In this document: one piece after another, positions 6,133 to 14,832 of the stretch
How positions within the stretch are numbered: the first letter of the stretch is position 1
Layout of the letters: the number at the start of each line of letters is the position of its first letter
Assembly (NCBI RefSeq): GCF_004339675.1
Contig: NZ_SLVM01000004.1
Location: 116,275-180,274 of the forward strand
Source of the DNA: Rhodovulum steppense
GTDB lineage: Bacteria > Pseudomonadota > Alphaproteobacteria > Rhodobacterales > Rhodobacteraceae
DNA length: 64,000 bases
Reading direction: 5' to 3'
Made by a program: the position numbers and the translations under genes
Notes under the pieces: model-generated
What the model was told of the DNA's origin: nothing
The model's database searches: none
What the model saw: only the letters and a program-made list of their open reading frames with translations

Positions 6133-7926
6133 ATGCCCCCCAGGGCCAGGGTCGAGGAAGACCGCGAGAAATCGAAGCGGATCGGGGCGCTGCGCGCGCT
6201 TTGGCCCTATGTGCTGCCCTACAAGGCGCTGCTGGGCGCGGCGCTTGCCGTTCTGGTGCTGACCGCGGCGGTCTCGCTGATCCTGCCGATGGCGGTGCGG
6301 CGCGTGGTCGATGCGTTCGAGACCGAGGCGGCCGCACTTCTGGACAGCTATTTCGCCGCGGCGCTGGGTATCGCGGCGCTGTTCGCGCTGGGCACCGCGC
6401 TGCGCTATTACCTTGTGACCCTGCTGGGCGAGCGGGTGGTAGCCGATATCCGCACCGCCGTCTTCGACCGGATGATCGGGATGAGCCCGGCCTTCTACGA
6501 AAAGACGATGACCGGCGAGGTTCTGAGCCGGATCACCACCGATACCACGCTGATCCTGTCGGTGATCGGCTCGTCGGTGTCGGTCGCGCTGCGCAATGTG
6601 CTGATCTTCTTCGGCGGGCTGGCGCTGATGCTGGCGACCTCGGCCAAGCTGACCTCGGCCGTTCTGGTGCTGGTTCCGGCGGTGATCGTGCCGATCGTGC
6701 TGCTGGGGCGTCGGTTGCGCCGCCTGAGCCGCGAGAACCAGGACTGGATCGCGGCCTCGTCGGGCAATGCCTCCGAGGCGCTGCTGGCGGTGCAGACGGT
6801 GCAGGCCTTCACCCATGAGGCGGCGAGCCGGGGCACCTTCCATGACGTGACCGAGAAAAGCTATGTCGCCGCGCGCCAGCGGGTCGGCACGCGGGCGGTG
6901 ATGACGGTGATCGTGATCTTCCTGGTCTTCGCGGGGATCGTGGGCGTGTTGTGGGTCGGCGCCCGCGACGTGCGCGCCGATGCGATGAGCGTGGGCGAAC
7001 TGGTCCAGTTCGTGATCTATTCGGTGATGGTGGCCGCTGCCGTGGGCGCGATGACCGAGATCTGGGGCGAGTTGCAGCGCGCCGCGGGCGCGACCGAGCG
7101 GCTGGTGGAACTTCTGACCGCCGAGGACAGCGTGACGGACCCCGCGCGTCCCCTGCCGCTGCCCGCCCGGGCGCGCGGGGATATCCGCTTCGAGGATGTG
7201 CGCTTTTCCTATCCCTCGCGGCCCGGCGTTTCGGCGCTGGACGGGGTGAACCTGCATGTGCGGCCGGGCGAGACCGTGGCGCTGGTCGGTCCCTCGGGGG
7301 CGGGCAAGACGACGATCATCCAGCTTCTGCTGCGCTTCTACGATCCGCAGGAGGGGCGCATCCTGATGGACGGGGTGGATCTGCGCGCGACCACGCGCGC
7401 CACCTTCCGCCACCATATCGCGCTGGTGCCGCAGGATCCGGTGATCTTTGCCGCGTCGGCGCGCGAGAATATCCGTTTCGGCCGGCCCGAGGCGACCGAT
7501 GCCGAGGTCGAACAGGCCGCCCGCGCGGCGGCCGCGCATGACTTCCTGGCCGCGTTGCCGCAGGGCTATGATACCCAGGTGGGCGAACGGGGCATGATGC
7601 TGTCGGGCGGGCAGAAACAGCGGGTCGCGATTGCCCGCGCCATCCTGCGCGACGCGCCCGTGCTGCTGCTGGACGAGGCGACCTCGGCGCTGGATGCGGA
7701 ATCGGAACGCGCGGTGCAGCATGCGGTGGACGAGATGGCCGCCACGCGCACCACGCTGATCGTGGCGCATCGGCTGGCCACCGTGAAGAAGGCCGACCGT
7801 ATCCTGGTCTTCGATGGCGGGCGGATCGTCGCCGAGGGCAGCCACGAGGCGCTGGTGGCGCAGGGTGGGCTGTATGCGCGCCTGGCCCGGCTGCAATTCA
7901 CCGACGGGATCGAAAGCGCCGCCTGA
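6133..7926 (+). CDS. ABC transporter, fused permease and ATPase (MsbA-like exporter)
   Basis: A half-size ABC exporter of 597 residues that probably works as a homodimer in the inner membrane. Six hydrophobic segments between about residues 25 and 300 form the type IV exporter domain. The nucleotide-binding domain follows, with Walker A GPSGAGKTT near 386, Q-loop VPQDPVIF near 434, signature LSGGQKQR near 490, Walker B VLLLDEATSALD near 510 and the H-loop VAHRL. The ATG at 6133 is chosen because AGGAG sits seven bases upstream; longer readings lack this. Substrate cannot be told from sequence; lipid or drug export is typical of this group in Rhodobacterales. It follows tRNA-Gly and stands alone. 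Confidence 0.9.
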   Translation: MPPRARVEEDREKSKRIGALRALWPYVLPYKALLGAALAVLVLTAAVSLILPMAVRRVVDAFETEAAALLDSYFAAALGIAALFALGTALRYYLVTLLGERVVADIRTAVFDRMIGMSPAFYEKTMTGEVLSRITTDTTLILSVIGSSVSVALRNVLIFFGGLALMLATSAKLTSAVLVLVPAVIVPIVLLGRRLRRLSRENQDWIAASSGNASEALLAVQTVQAFTHEAASRGTFHDVTEKSYVAARQRVGTRAVMTVIVIFLVFAGIVGVLWVGARDVRADAMSVGELVQFVIYSVMVAAAVGAMTEIWGELQRAAGATERLVELLTAEDSVTDPARPLPLPARARGDIRFEDVRFSYPSRPGVSALDGVNLHVRPGETVALVGPSGAGKTTIIQLLLRFYDPQEGRILMDGVDLRATTRATFRHHIALVPQDPVIFAASARENIRFGRPEATDAEVEQAARAAAAHDFLAALPQGYDTQVGERGMMLSGGQKQRVAIARAILRDAPVLLLDEATSALDAESERAVQHAVDEMAATRTTLIVAHRLATVKKADRILVFDGGRIVAEGSHEALVAQGGLYARLARLQFTDGIESAA

Positions 7927-8008
7927 GCCGCGGCGTTTTCGTTTGCTTGTCGCAAATCCCTGCCTACTCTGGCGCATCGTTCACGATTTTTGCCGAGGAG
8001 GACGGAAA

Positions 8009-8437
8009 ATGGGATTGTGGTCATTCGTCAAGAATGCGGGGAAGAAGCTGGGCGGCAGGGCCGAGGCGGCCGAGGCGCCCAGCGTCGAGGAGTTGCACAA
8101 GGAAATTGCCGATCTGGGGCTTGATGCCGGGGGGCTGGAGATCTCGGTCGAGGGCGACAAGGTCAAGGTGACCGGCACCGCGGCCAGCCAGGAAGCCAAG
8201 GAAAAGGTGATGCTGGCGGTCGGAAATATCGAAGGCGTGGCCGCGGTCGAGGATGCGGCGGGCGGCGCGGATCCGGTGTTCCACACCGTCGTCAAGGGCG
8301 ACAGCCTGTGGAAGATCGCGGAAAAGACGCTGGGCAATGGCGCGCGCTATACCGAGATCTTCGAGGCCAACAAGCCGATGCTGAGCGATCCCGACAAGAT
8401 CTATCCCGGCCAGGTGCTGCGCATTCCGCAGGGCTGA
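8009..8437 (+). CDS. kbp: Potassium-binding protein Kbp (BON plus LysM domains)
   Basis: A 142-residue soluble protein that closely follows the layout of E. coli Kbp/YgaU: the start MGLWSFVKNAGKKLGG, a BON domain at about residues 28-88 (VKVTGTAASQEAKEKVMLAV), and a LysM domain at about 93-141 starting HTVVKGDSLWKIAEKTLG and ending FEANKPMLSDPDKIYPGQVL. The E. coli protein binds potassium in the cytoplasm, and the lack of a signal peptide here agrees. The ATG follows GAGGAGGACGG. No operon partner is evident. Confidence 0.9.
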   Translation: MGLWSFVKNAGKKLGGRAEAAEAPSVEELHKEIADLGLDAGGLEISVEGDKVKVTGTAASQEAKEKVMLAVGNIEGVAAVEDAAGGADPVFHTVVKGDSLWKIAEKTLGNGARYTEIFEANKPMLSDPDKIYPGQVLRIPQG

Positions 8438-8581
8438 TCCCGTCCTGCCCGCCGCAGCGCCCGGCCTGACGTGGCGTTGCGGCCATGGCAGGGGATCTTG
8501 CGGCGGGCGGGAAATCCGGCCATCCTGATCTTCCATAAGGGAGAGCGGCGCCGCAGAGAACGGGCCCGGGGAGGAAAGACG

Positions 8582-10477
8582 ATGGCAGCCTATGCCTCAC
8601 GCGCCGATCGCGACGCGATCGAGGCGGAATCCGACTGGCATGCGCGTCCCGTGGCGCGCAGCATCCATGAGTTCCTGAGCACGACGGCCCGCGCGCATCC
8701 CGACCGCCCGGCGCTGAGTTTCCAGATGTTCTCGGACCCCAGGGCGCCAGCCGAGACGCTGAGCTGGGCCGAGCTGCACGGCCGCGTGACCCAGGCCGCG
8801 AACCTGTTCCGTCGGCTCGGCATCGGCGAGAAGGACGTCATCGCCTATGTCCTGCCGAACTGCACCGAAACCGCGGTGACGTTGCTGGGCGGGGCCGTGG
8901 CGGGGATCGTGAACCCGATCAACCCGCTGCTGGAGGCCGAGACCATCTCCGCGATCCTGCGCGAGACCAATGCCAGGGTGGTGGTCACGCTGCGCACCTT
9001 CCCCAAGACCGATGTCGGCCAGAAGGTCGCCGAGGCGGTGCGCCACGCGCCGAATGTGCGCACGGTGCTGGAGGTGGACCTCTTGCGCTACCTGACCGGT
9101 GCCAAGAAGCTGATCGTGCCGCTGATCCGGCCGAAGAACCCCGACAACCACCATGCCGACCTGCTGGATTTCCACAAGGAACTGGCCAGGGAACGCGCCG
9201 ACCGGCTGGATTTTTCCGACCATTCCGAGGACCGGATCGCGGCGCTGTTCCATACCGGCGGCACGACCGGTCTGCCCAAGGTCGCGCAGCACCGGGTTTC
9301 GGGGATGATCTACAATGGCTGGCTGGGCCATCGGCTCTTGTTCAGCGAGCAGGACACGCTGATCTGTCCCTTGCCGCTGTTCCATGTCTTTGCCGCCTAT
9401 CCGGTGTTGATGTCGGTGATCTCGGCCGGGGCGCATGTGGTGCTGCCGACGCCCGCGGGCTATCGCGGCGATGGGGTGTTCGACAATTTCTGGAAGCTGA
9501 TCGAACGCTGGGGCGTGACCTTCGTCATCACCGTGCCCACCGCCATCGCCGCGCTGATGCAGCGCAAGGTGGATGCCGATGTCTCGACGCTGCGCTATGC
9601 GTTTTCCGGCTCGGCGCCGCTGCCGGTCGAGCTTTACCGCCGCTTCGAGAAGGCCACTGGCGTCACCATCTGCGAGGGTTACGGGCTGACCGAGGCGACC
9701 TGCCTCGTCTCGATCAACCCGCCAGACGGGGCCAAGAAGATCGGCTCGGTCGGCATTCCGTTTCCCTATACGCAGGTGCATATCCTGAAATGCGATGCCG
9801 AGGGCAACGTGCTGGGCGAATGCGAGGTGGATGAGGTGGGCGAGATCTGCGTCGCCAATCCCGGCGTGGTCGAGGGGTCGACCTATACCGATGTCGCCAA
9901 GAACCACGGGCTTTTCGCGGGCGGGCGGTTCCTGCGGACGGGCGATCTGGGCCGGATCGACGCGGATGGCTATCTGTACATCACCGGCCGGGCCAAGGAC
10001 ATCATCATCCGCGGCGGCCACAATATCGACCCCGCCGAGATCGAGGAGGCGCTGGCGGGGCATCGCGCCGTGGCCCTTGTCGGCGCGATCGGCCAGCCCG
10101 ATGCCTTCGCGGGCGAATTGCCCTGCGCCTATGTGGAACTCGTCAAGGACGCCACCGTGACGCCCGAGGAATTGCTGGCCCATGCCAGGATCCATATCCA
10201 TGAACGCGCCGCTATCCCGAAGCATGTCGAGATTCTGGACGAGTTGCCCAAGACCGCAGTCGGCAAGGTATTCAAGCCCGAACTGCGCAAGCGGGCTATC
10301 CGGAGGGTTTATGAAGCGGCGCTTGCCGAGGCGGGACTGGATGTCCGCGTGCATGAGGTGATCGAGGACCGCAAGCGTGGCCTTGTCGCTCGGCTCAGGC
10401 CTGGCGCCACCCGTGACGAGGCGGCCATGCGCTCTGTCCTGGGGAATTTCACCACACCCTGGGAATGGGCGGACTGA
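8582..10477 (+). CDS. AMP-dependent acyl-CoA synthetase
   Basis: An adenylate-forming enzyme of 631 residues that would activate a carboxylic acid to its acyl-CoA through an acyl-AMP. The P-loop-like motif FHTGGTTGLPK lies near residue 224. CEGYGLTEATC (A5-type motif) is near 364, TGDLGRIDADGYLYITGR (hinge motif) near 459-476, and the catalytic C-terminal lysine lies in KTAVGKVFKPEL near residue 562. GGAGG lies about six bases before the chosen ATG. The substrate class is uncertain. The long N-terminal part and overall pattern match the FadD-like synthetases of unknown specificity common in alphaproteobacteria. It stands alone with no terminator recognised behind it. Confidence 0.9.
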   Translation: MAAYASRADRDAIEAESDWHARPVARSIHEFLSTTARAHPDRPALSFQMFSDPRAPAETLSWAELHGRVTQAANLFRRLGIGEKDVIAYVLPNCTETAVTLLGGAVAGIVNPINPLLEAETISAILRETNARVVVTLRTFPKTDVGQKVAEAVRHAPNVRTVLEVDLLRYLTGAKKLIVPLIRPKNPDNHHADLLDFHKELARERADRLDFSDHSEDRIAALFHTGGTTGLPKVAQHRVSGMIYNGWLGHRLLFSEQDTLICPLPLFHVFAAYPVLMSVISAGAHVVLPTPAGYRGDGVFDNFWKLIERWGVTFVITVPTAIAALMQRKVDADVSTLRYAFSGSAPLPVELYRRFEKATGVTICEGYGLTEATCLVSINPPDGAKKIGSVGIPFPYTQVHILKCDAEGNVLGECEVDEVGEICVANPGVVEGSTYTDVAKNHGLFAGGRFLRTGDLGRIDADGYLYITGRAKDIIIRGGHNIDPAEIEEALAGHRAVALVGAIGQPDAFAGELPCAYVELVKDATVTPEELLAHARIHIHERAAIPKHVEILDELPKTAVGKVFKPELRKRAIRRVYEAALAEAGLDVRVHEVIEDRKRGLVARLRPGATRDEAAMRSVLGNFTTPWEWAD

Positions 10478-10964
10478 TCGGGTCATCGTCCTCGTCGGGT
10501 GTTGCGGCCCGCCACCTGCGTGCTTGGATACGACTTGCCTTGGGGTGCGCAGGGGCGGCGTCATCGTGCCAGATGGCGGTCACCGATTCCCGTGGTACTT
10601 GTACACGCCGGACGGGGGCTTTCGAATTTGGTTGGATGCCGTGCGCCTCTTTGTCCGGCAATGCCACTCTCCGAACGGACGCTTCGCCAAGCCGGTGGGG
10701 TATGGCGTAATGAACCGCGAGGGGCGCAAGTTCCACTGGCTGGGCGGATACGGCCTTCACCCATTTGCGGTCTTCCTCATGTCCGGTGGGGTGTCGGTCC
10801 CGAATGTCGTGCAGGGGATGACCCTCGGGATCAACCGCCACCCTGATGCGGGCCTGTTGCGCCCTTGCGCGCATGGCGAATCCTTGTGACGGGTCGCGTT
10901 GCCGGAGGTCGGCGGTTCGGTCGGCGGGACAAGGGCCATCGGGTGAAAGCGGATCTCTGACGCG
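10478..10964. other. Stretch without a supported gene
   Basis: About 490 bases between the acyl-CoA synthetase and the first cobalamin riboswitch. Both strands have open frames of 60-170 codons, but they show no recognisable motif, no good ribosome-binding site and no typical codon bias. A minus-strand frame from 10874 down to 10449 is the longest with an ATG that stays out of the riboswitch. The base composition is slightly more even than in the neighbours, so this could be a decayed gene. I see no repeat or RNA structure here. Confidence 0.4.
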
Positions 10965-10993
10965 TTGACGACTGCCGACCGCATCCGCTATCG
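10965..10993 (+). promoter_or_regulatory. Predicted promoter of the cobZ unit
   Basis: TTGACG (10965-10970), a 17-base spacer, and CTATCG (10988-10993), ending just before the P1 helix of the cobalamin riboswitch. The spacing and the TTGAC core match the promoters ahead of the other two riboswitches in this window, which both have TTGACA and CATGAC. Confidence 0.5.
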
Positions 10994-10999
10994 GTCCGG

Positions 11000-11183
11000 C
11001 GATGGTTCCCGCGGCGACATGTGTCGCGGGTGAAAAGGGAATGCGGTGCGCCGGGTCTTCGGCAAGTCCGCGACTGCCCCCGCAACTGTAGGCGGCGAGC
11101 GTCTTCCGAAGCGACCACTGGGCCATCGGCCCGGGAAGGATCGGGAGACGCCGAGACCCGCAAGTCAGGAGACCTGCCATCGT
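11000..11183 (+). promoter_or_regulatory. Cobalamin riboswitch 1
   Basis: Conserved elements appear in the expected order: closing helix CGATGG with CCATCG, GTGAAAAGGGAATGCGGTGC, the GCCCCCGCAACTG box, CCACTGG, and the 3' block CCGCAAGTCAGGAGACCTGC. Binding of adenosylcobalamin would reduce expression of the downstream genes. The small unknown gene at 11230 starts 47 bases later with the ribosome-binding site AAAGGAGAG, a position that fits translational or transcriptional shut-off. Confidence 0.93.
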
Positions 11184-11229
11184 CACGACCTGTTCAACCC
11201 GGGCGGGGTGCCCCGGAAAGGAGAGCCCG

Positions 11230-11604
11230 ATGACCGATCGACCTGCCGGGCGGCGCCCGATTCCGAGCGATCCTGCTGTGCAAGGGGCGACGGAACGGCC
11301 GATGATGCTGGAATTGGTCCTGCTGCAGATGCAGGCAAGAGGCCGCGATCCCGCGCGCGCCGACGAGATTGGGCAGCTTGGCTTCATGCAATGGCTGGGC
11401 GGCCTGCCGGGTGGGTGCGACTATGCGGCTGCGGCGCGGGCCGCATTGCTGCGCCTGGACGCTGGCGTACCCGACTCGCCGACGCTGGCCAGTTTCCGCG
11501 GCCTGCTTGCCGCCTCGCTCGCCATGCCGCCTCGACCGCTCGGCCTGAGCCTGCCTGTGCCACGCCGCCGGGGCGGGGCCCGCGCGCGACGGCAGCCGTC
11601 GTGA
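11230..11604 (+). CDS. Small protein of unknown function ahead of cobZ
   Basis: A 124-residue frame with a good AAAGGAGAG ribosome-binding site directly behind the cobalamin riboswitch. I do not recognise the family. Residues 27-50 (MMLELVLLQMQARG) are amphipathic helical. GFMQWLGGLPGGCDYAAAAR (around residues 53-72) looks like a compact conserved core with one cysteine, and the C-terminus is a basic tail rich in Arg. There is no signal peptide or membrane segment. It ends 43 bases before cobZ and is very likely co-transcribed with it, which suggests a role in or next to precorrin-3B formation. Its codon bias matches the neighbours. Confidence 0.7.
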   Translation: MTDRPAGRRPIPSDPAVQGATERPMMLELVLLQMQARGRDPARADEIGQLGFMQWLGGLPGGCDYAAAARAALLRLDAGVPDSPTLASFRGLLAASLAMPPRPLGLSLPVPRRRGGARARRQPS

Positions 11605-11647
11605 CAGGTGTCCTGCACAAGGCACGGTCGCGCGACGGGGCTGCCGG

Positions 11648-14098
11648 ATGACCGCTGGTGTGCTGGTCGTCGGCGGCGGTTTCGCGGGCCTTTGCGCCGC
11701 GATCGAGGCGCGGCTGGCCGGGGCGTCGGTCACCCTGATCGACGCCGCGCCGATTCATCTTCGGGGCGGCAATGCGCGCCATTCGCGCAATATCCGGCTG
11801 GCCCATGATACCGAAACGCCATGGCAGCGCGGGAGCTATCCGGTCGCGGATTTCATGGACGATCTTGGCCGGATCGGGGCGCCCGATCCGATGCTGGCAG
11901 AGGTTATGGCCCGGGGCTCGGCTGACCTGGCAGGATGGCTTGCCGCGCAGGGCGTCGCCTTCGAGCCCTGGGCCGATGGCAACCTGCCATGGTCGCGCCG
12001 AACGGCGTTCTTCCGGGGTGGCGGGCAGGCGCTTGTGAATGCGCTTTATCGGCGCGCGCAGCGGCTGGGGGTGGATATCCGCCATGGCTGTCGCGTCGGC
12101 GCGGTTTGTCCAGAGGCACTTTGTCCTGACTCCAACATGCCCTTGCGGTTCTCGGTCGATACACCGGAGGGAACCGGGATGATCGAGGCCGCGGCGCTGG
12201 TGCTGGCATCGGGCGGTTACGGCGCCGACCGGGCGCGGCTGGCGGCGCATCTGGGGCAGGTGGCGGAAGGGATCGCCAATCGCGGCACACCCTTCCAGCG
12301 GGGCGAACCGCTCTTGTGGCTGCTCGACAATGGCGCCGCGCCCGCTGGCCTACCCGGCGATGGGCATCTGGTGGCGGTCGATGCCCGTGCGCCGATGGAG
12401 GATGCGGGCATTGTCAGCCGGGTGGACGGCATGCATCTGGGCATCGTGGTGGACGCGGACGGGCGGCGGATTTGCGACGCGGACGCGGTGACAGGCCCCG
12501 CGCGCTATTCGCATTGGGGCCAGTTGCTTGCTGCGCGTGCCGCCCCCCGCGCCTGGCTGGTTCTGGGCGCCGAGGGTGCAGCGCGGCTGCCGCCGATGCT
12601 GTACCCACCGCTGCGCGCCGACAGCCCCGCAGCACTGGCCCGGCTCTGCGGTATCGACCCCGATGAGCTGGAGGCAACGCTGGCCACGCTCGACCACGTC
12701 CCGCTCGCGGCCATCCCGCTGCGGCCGGGGCTTGCCTTTACCCGCCATGGGGTCGGCGTGGACGAAACGGCGCGCCTGCGTCTGGCCGCGGGCGGCACGG
12801 CGCCGCGCCTGTTCGCAGCGGGGGCGGCGATGTGCGGCGCCGTTCTGGGGCAGGGCTATCTGTCGGGCTGCGCACTGGCCATTGGCGGCGTCTTCGGCCG
12901 GATTGCCGGGCAACAGGCGGCCGAGCTTGCCGGTTGGGCCGCCGCCCCGCGCCCCTTTGCCCGCAGGGCCGCGCCCCTCACGCCCCCGTCCCGACCCGCC
13001 GCCGATCCGGAGGCCGAGGCCCGCCGGGCGCTGAACATCTGCAATACCTGCGGCTTCTGCACGGGGCTTTGCGATGTCTTTCCGGCCGCGCAACTGCGCG
13101 CGTCCCTGACCCGGGGCGACCTGGGCCACCTTGCGCATCTGTGCCACGACTGCCGATCCTGTCATGACGATTGCCAATATGCCCCGCCCCATGAGTTCGC
13201 CGTGAACCTGCCCGCCGCCCTGGCCGAGATGCGGGCCGAGGAGTATCGCGGCGGGCTGCTGCCGCGCGGCACGTCAACCCGATGGCTTGCAGGGCTCTAC
13301 GCGCTCTGCCTGTTCGGCCTTCCGCTTGCGGCGCTGCTGATGGTGCCGGGTGTGGCGCTGTTCGCGGCGCAGGCCGGGCCGGGCAGTTTCTACGCGGTGA
13401 TCCCGCACGGGGTGATGGCGGCCGGGGCCGGGCTGGCCTTCGGGGCGGCGGGCCTTGTGCTTGGGCTGCGGGTCTTGCTGTTCTGGCGGGCCGGGCGCGG
13501 ACCGGCCACACGCCATTCGGCGCGCAGCGTTGCACGGGCGCTGTCCGATATTCTGAGCCTGCGCAATCTCGGCGGTGGCGGCCCGGGCTGCGAAACACGC
13601 GACGGCCCCACCGGACCCGGCCGCCGCTGGGCGCATCACCTCGTCGCCTACGGCTTCGGCCTGACCTTTCTGGCCACGCTGGCGGGGGCGGTGCAGCATC
13701 ACCTGCTGGACCGGATCGCGCCCTATCCGCTGTTCAGCCTTCCGGTGGCCCTTGGCACCCTTGGCGGCGTTGCCATGCTGGCGGGATTGGCCGGGCTGGA
13801 CTTCAGGCGCCACCGCGCTAACCGGCGCCCCACCACGCCGGAGATGGAGGCCGCCGACCGGTTCACCCGGGCAAGCCTTGCGCTGGCGGCGGCAACCGGT
13901 CTGGCGCTGCTCGCGCTACGCGAGACGGCTGCCATGGGCCTGTTGCTCGCCCTGCATCTGGGCAGCGTGCTGGGTCTGGCGCTGACCTTGCCTTTTGCCA
14001 AGCTGTCGCACGGGGCCTATCGCGCTGCGGCGCTTCTGCGGCATGCAGGCGAACGCGCCGCACGCATGCCGCCCGGCAACCCTGATCCTCCGACTTGA
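11648..14098 (+). CDS. cobZ: CobZ, precorrin-3B synthase (flavin, Fe-S and heme type)
   Basis: In Rhodobacter capsulatus CobZ replaces CobG for the ring-contraction oxidation of precorrin-3A. This 816-residue protein has the same fused layout. Residues 1 to about 430 form an FAD oxidoreductase like tricarballylate dehydrogenase TcuA (GGGFAGLCAAIEARLAG near 9-25; GAAMCGAVLGQGYLSGCAL near 393). A linker is followed by a TcuB-like part with two cysteine clusters, CNTCGFCTGLCD near 463 and CHDCRSCHDDCQY near 500, for iron-sulfur centres. Several membrane helices between about 545 and 800 contain histidines that could hold heme. The start is the first ATG after the small upstream gene. A plain tricarballylate oxidase is the alternative, but the riboswitch and the missing cobG favour CobZ. 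Confidence 0.9.
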   Translation: MTAGVLVVGGGFAGLCAAIEARLAGASVTLIDAAPIHLRGGNARHSRNIRLAHDTETPWQRGSYPVADFMDDLGRIGAPDPMLAEVMARGSADLAGWLAAQGVAFEPWADGNLPWSRRTAFFRGGGQALVNALYRRAQRLGVDIRHGCRVGAVCPEALCPDSNMPLRFSVDTPEGTGMIEAAALVLASGGYGADRARLAAHLGQVAEGIANRGTPFQRGEPLLWLLDNGAAPAGLPGDGHLVAVDARAPMEDAGIVSRVDGMHLGIVVDADGRRICDADAVTGPARYSHWGQLLAARAAPRAWLVLGAEGAARLPPMLYPPLRADSPAALARLCGIDPDELEATLATLDHVPLAAIPLRPGLAFTRHGVGVDETARLRLAAGGTAPRLFAAGAAMCGAVLGQGYLSGCALAIGGVFGRIAGQQAAELAGWAAAPRPFARRAAPLTPPSRPAADPEAEARRALNICNTCGFCTGLCDVFPAAQLRASLTRGDLGHLAHLCHDCRSCHDDCQYAPPHEFAVNLPAALAEMRAEEYRGGLLPRGTSTRWLAGLYALCLFGLPLAALLMVPGVALFAAQAGPGSFYAVIPHGVMAAGAGLAFGAAGLVLGLRVLLFWRAGRGPATRHSARSVARALSDILSLRNLGGGGPGCETRDGPTGPGRRWAHHLVAYGFGLTFLATLAGAVQHHLLDRIAPYPLFSLPVALGTLGGVAMLAGLAGLDFRRHRANRRPTTPEMEAADRFTRASLALAAATGLALLALRETAAMGLLLALHLGSVLGLALTLPFAKLSHGAYRAAALLRHAGERAARMPPGNPDPPT

Positions 14099-14124
14099 CA
14101 ACCCGACTGTCTCGGGGGCATGAC
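14095..14124 (+). promoter_or_regulatory. Predicted promoter of the main cob operon
   Basis: TTGACA (14095-14100), an 18-base spacer and CATGAC (14119-14124) lie directly ahead of riboswitch 2. The stop codon of cobZ falls within the -35 box. The same boxes, TTGACA and CATGAC, precede riboswitch 3 on the other strand. Confidence 0.6.
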
Positions 14125-14128
14125 ACCT

Positions 14129-14319
14129 GCGCTGGTGCCTGCCCTTGGGTAGGTGAAAAGGGAATGCGATAAGGGCCGCAAGGTCCGAAGCGCAGCCGCC
14201 CCCGCGACCGTGACCGGAGAGGTTGCCCCACCGCCACTGGCCGACAGGCTGGGAAGGCAGGGCAACCGACAGAGGCCCGTGGCCCCTGGGATCCGCAAGC
14301 CGGGAGACCTGCCAGCAGC
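14129..14319 (+). promoter_or_regulatory. Cobalamin riboswitch 2
   Basis: The conserved parts are in order: P1 arm GCTGG (pairing with CCAGC at the end), AGGTGAAAAGGGAATGCG, the GCCGCCCCCGCGACCGTGA variant of the central box, GCCACTGG, and the 3' block CCGCAAGCCGGGAGACCTGC. It precedes the long cob operon starting with the DUF1636 gene, 133 bases downstream. The extra leader length holds a possible short upstream reading frame. Confidence 0.93.
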
Positions 14320-14413
14320 ATACGACGTTGAACCGGACGGGGTGTTCCGGTGTCGGGTCCGGCTGCGGCTTTACCCGTCATCTGCCCTTGTCCCCTGATC
14401 GAAGGGGCCAGAC

Positions 14414-14455
14414 ATGACACGATTCTTGCGCTTTTGCGGGGCAGAACGGGAATGA
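14414..14455 (+). CDS. Possible 13-residue leader peptide
   Basis: ATG at 14414 follows GAAGGGGCCAGAC, a good ribosome-binding sequence, and runs 13 codons (MTRFLRFCGAERE). Its stop overlaps the ATG of the DUF1636 gene (ATGA), while that ATG itself has only a weak binding sequence. The arrangement suggests that translation of the first gene of the operon is coupled to this short frame. No further evidence. Confidence 0.35.
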   Translation: MTRFLRFCGAERE

Positions 14456-14832
14456 GCGCCGCGCATCCGGGTGCGGTCGATCTGCTGGTCTGCACGACCT
14501 GCCGCCGCGCCGATCCCGCCGACCCCGACGCCCCCCGCCCGGGCGCGCTGCTGCATGATGCGCTGGCGGCCAATGGCCTGCCCGAAGGCGTGCGCCTGAT
14601 TGCCACCGACTGCCTGTCGAACTGCACCCGCGGCTGCACCGTGGCGCTGCGCGGCCCGGGCCGCTGGAGCTATGTCTACGGCAATCTCGACCCGGCCCAG
14701 GCGCCGCTGATCGCCGAGGGTGCTGCGCTTTTCCGCGATGCGCCCGGCGGTCTGGTGCCCTGGCGCGACCGGCCGGAACATTTCCGCAAGAACTGCATCG
14801 CCCGCATTCCCCCCATGGAGGCCCCCGAATGA
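14452..14832 (+). CDS. DUF1636 metal-binding-like protein of cobalamin operons
   Basis: A 126-residue protein of the DUF1636 family, commonly found next to cobW/cobN in proteobacteria. Cysteines appear as CTTC near residues 13-16 and as DCLSNCTRGCT near 47-57, a pattern like thioredoxin-like [2Fe-2S] ferredoxins. A role in metal handling is inferred from this and from its position before CobW and CobN. The ATG at 14452 overlaps a short upstream frame, and its stop overlaps the cobW start by four bases. Biochemical function is not established. Confidence 0.85.
   Translation: MSAAHPGAVDLLVCTTCRRADPADPDAPRPGALLHDALAANGLPEGVRLIATDCLSNCTRGCTVALRGPGRWSYVYGNLDPAQAPLIAEGAALFRDAPGGLVPWRDRPEHFRKNCIARIPPMEAPE

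Noticed and set aside
6010..7977. A 655-codon minus-strand frame
   Set aside because: It mirrors the ABC transporter gene and covers part of tRNA-Gly. Its composition (rich in His, Gln and Arg) is that of an antisense shadow.
8597..10564. A 655-codon minus-strand frame opposite the acyl-CoA synthetase
   Set aside because: The plus-strand enzyme has all adenylation motifs. The minus frame has none.
10449..11387. A 312-codon minus-strand frame
   Set aside because: It runs through the whole cobalamin riboswitch and its promoter, which are well supported on the plus strand.
11648..14098. Tricarballylate dehydrogenase/oxidase fusion (TcuA-TcuB) as the function
   Set aside because: The domains are the same, but the B12 riboswitch, the cob cluster and the missing cobG make CobZ the better reading.
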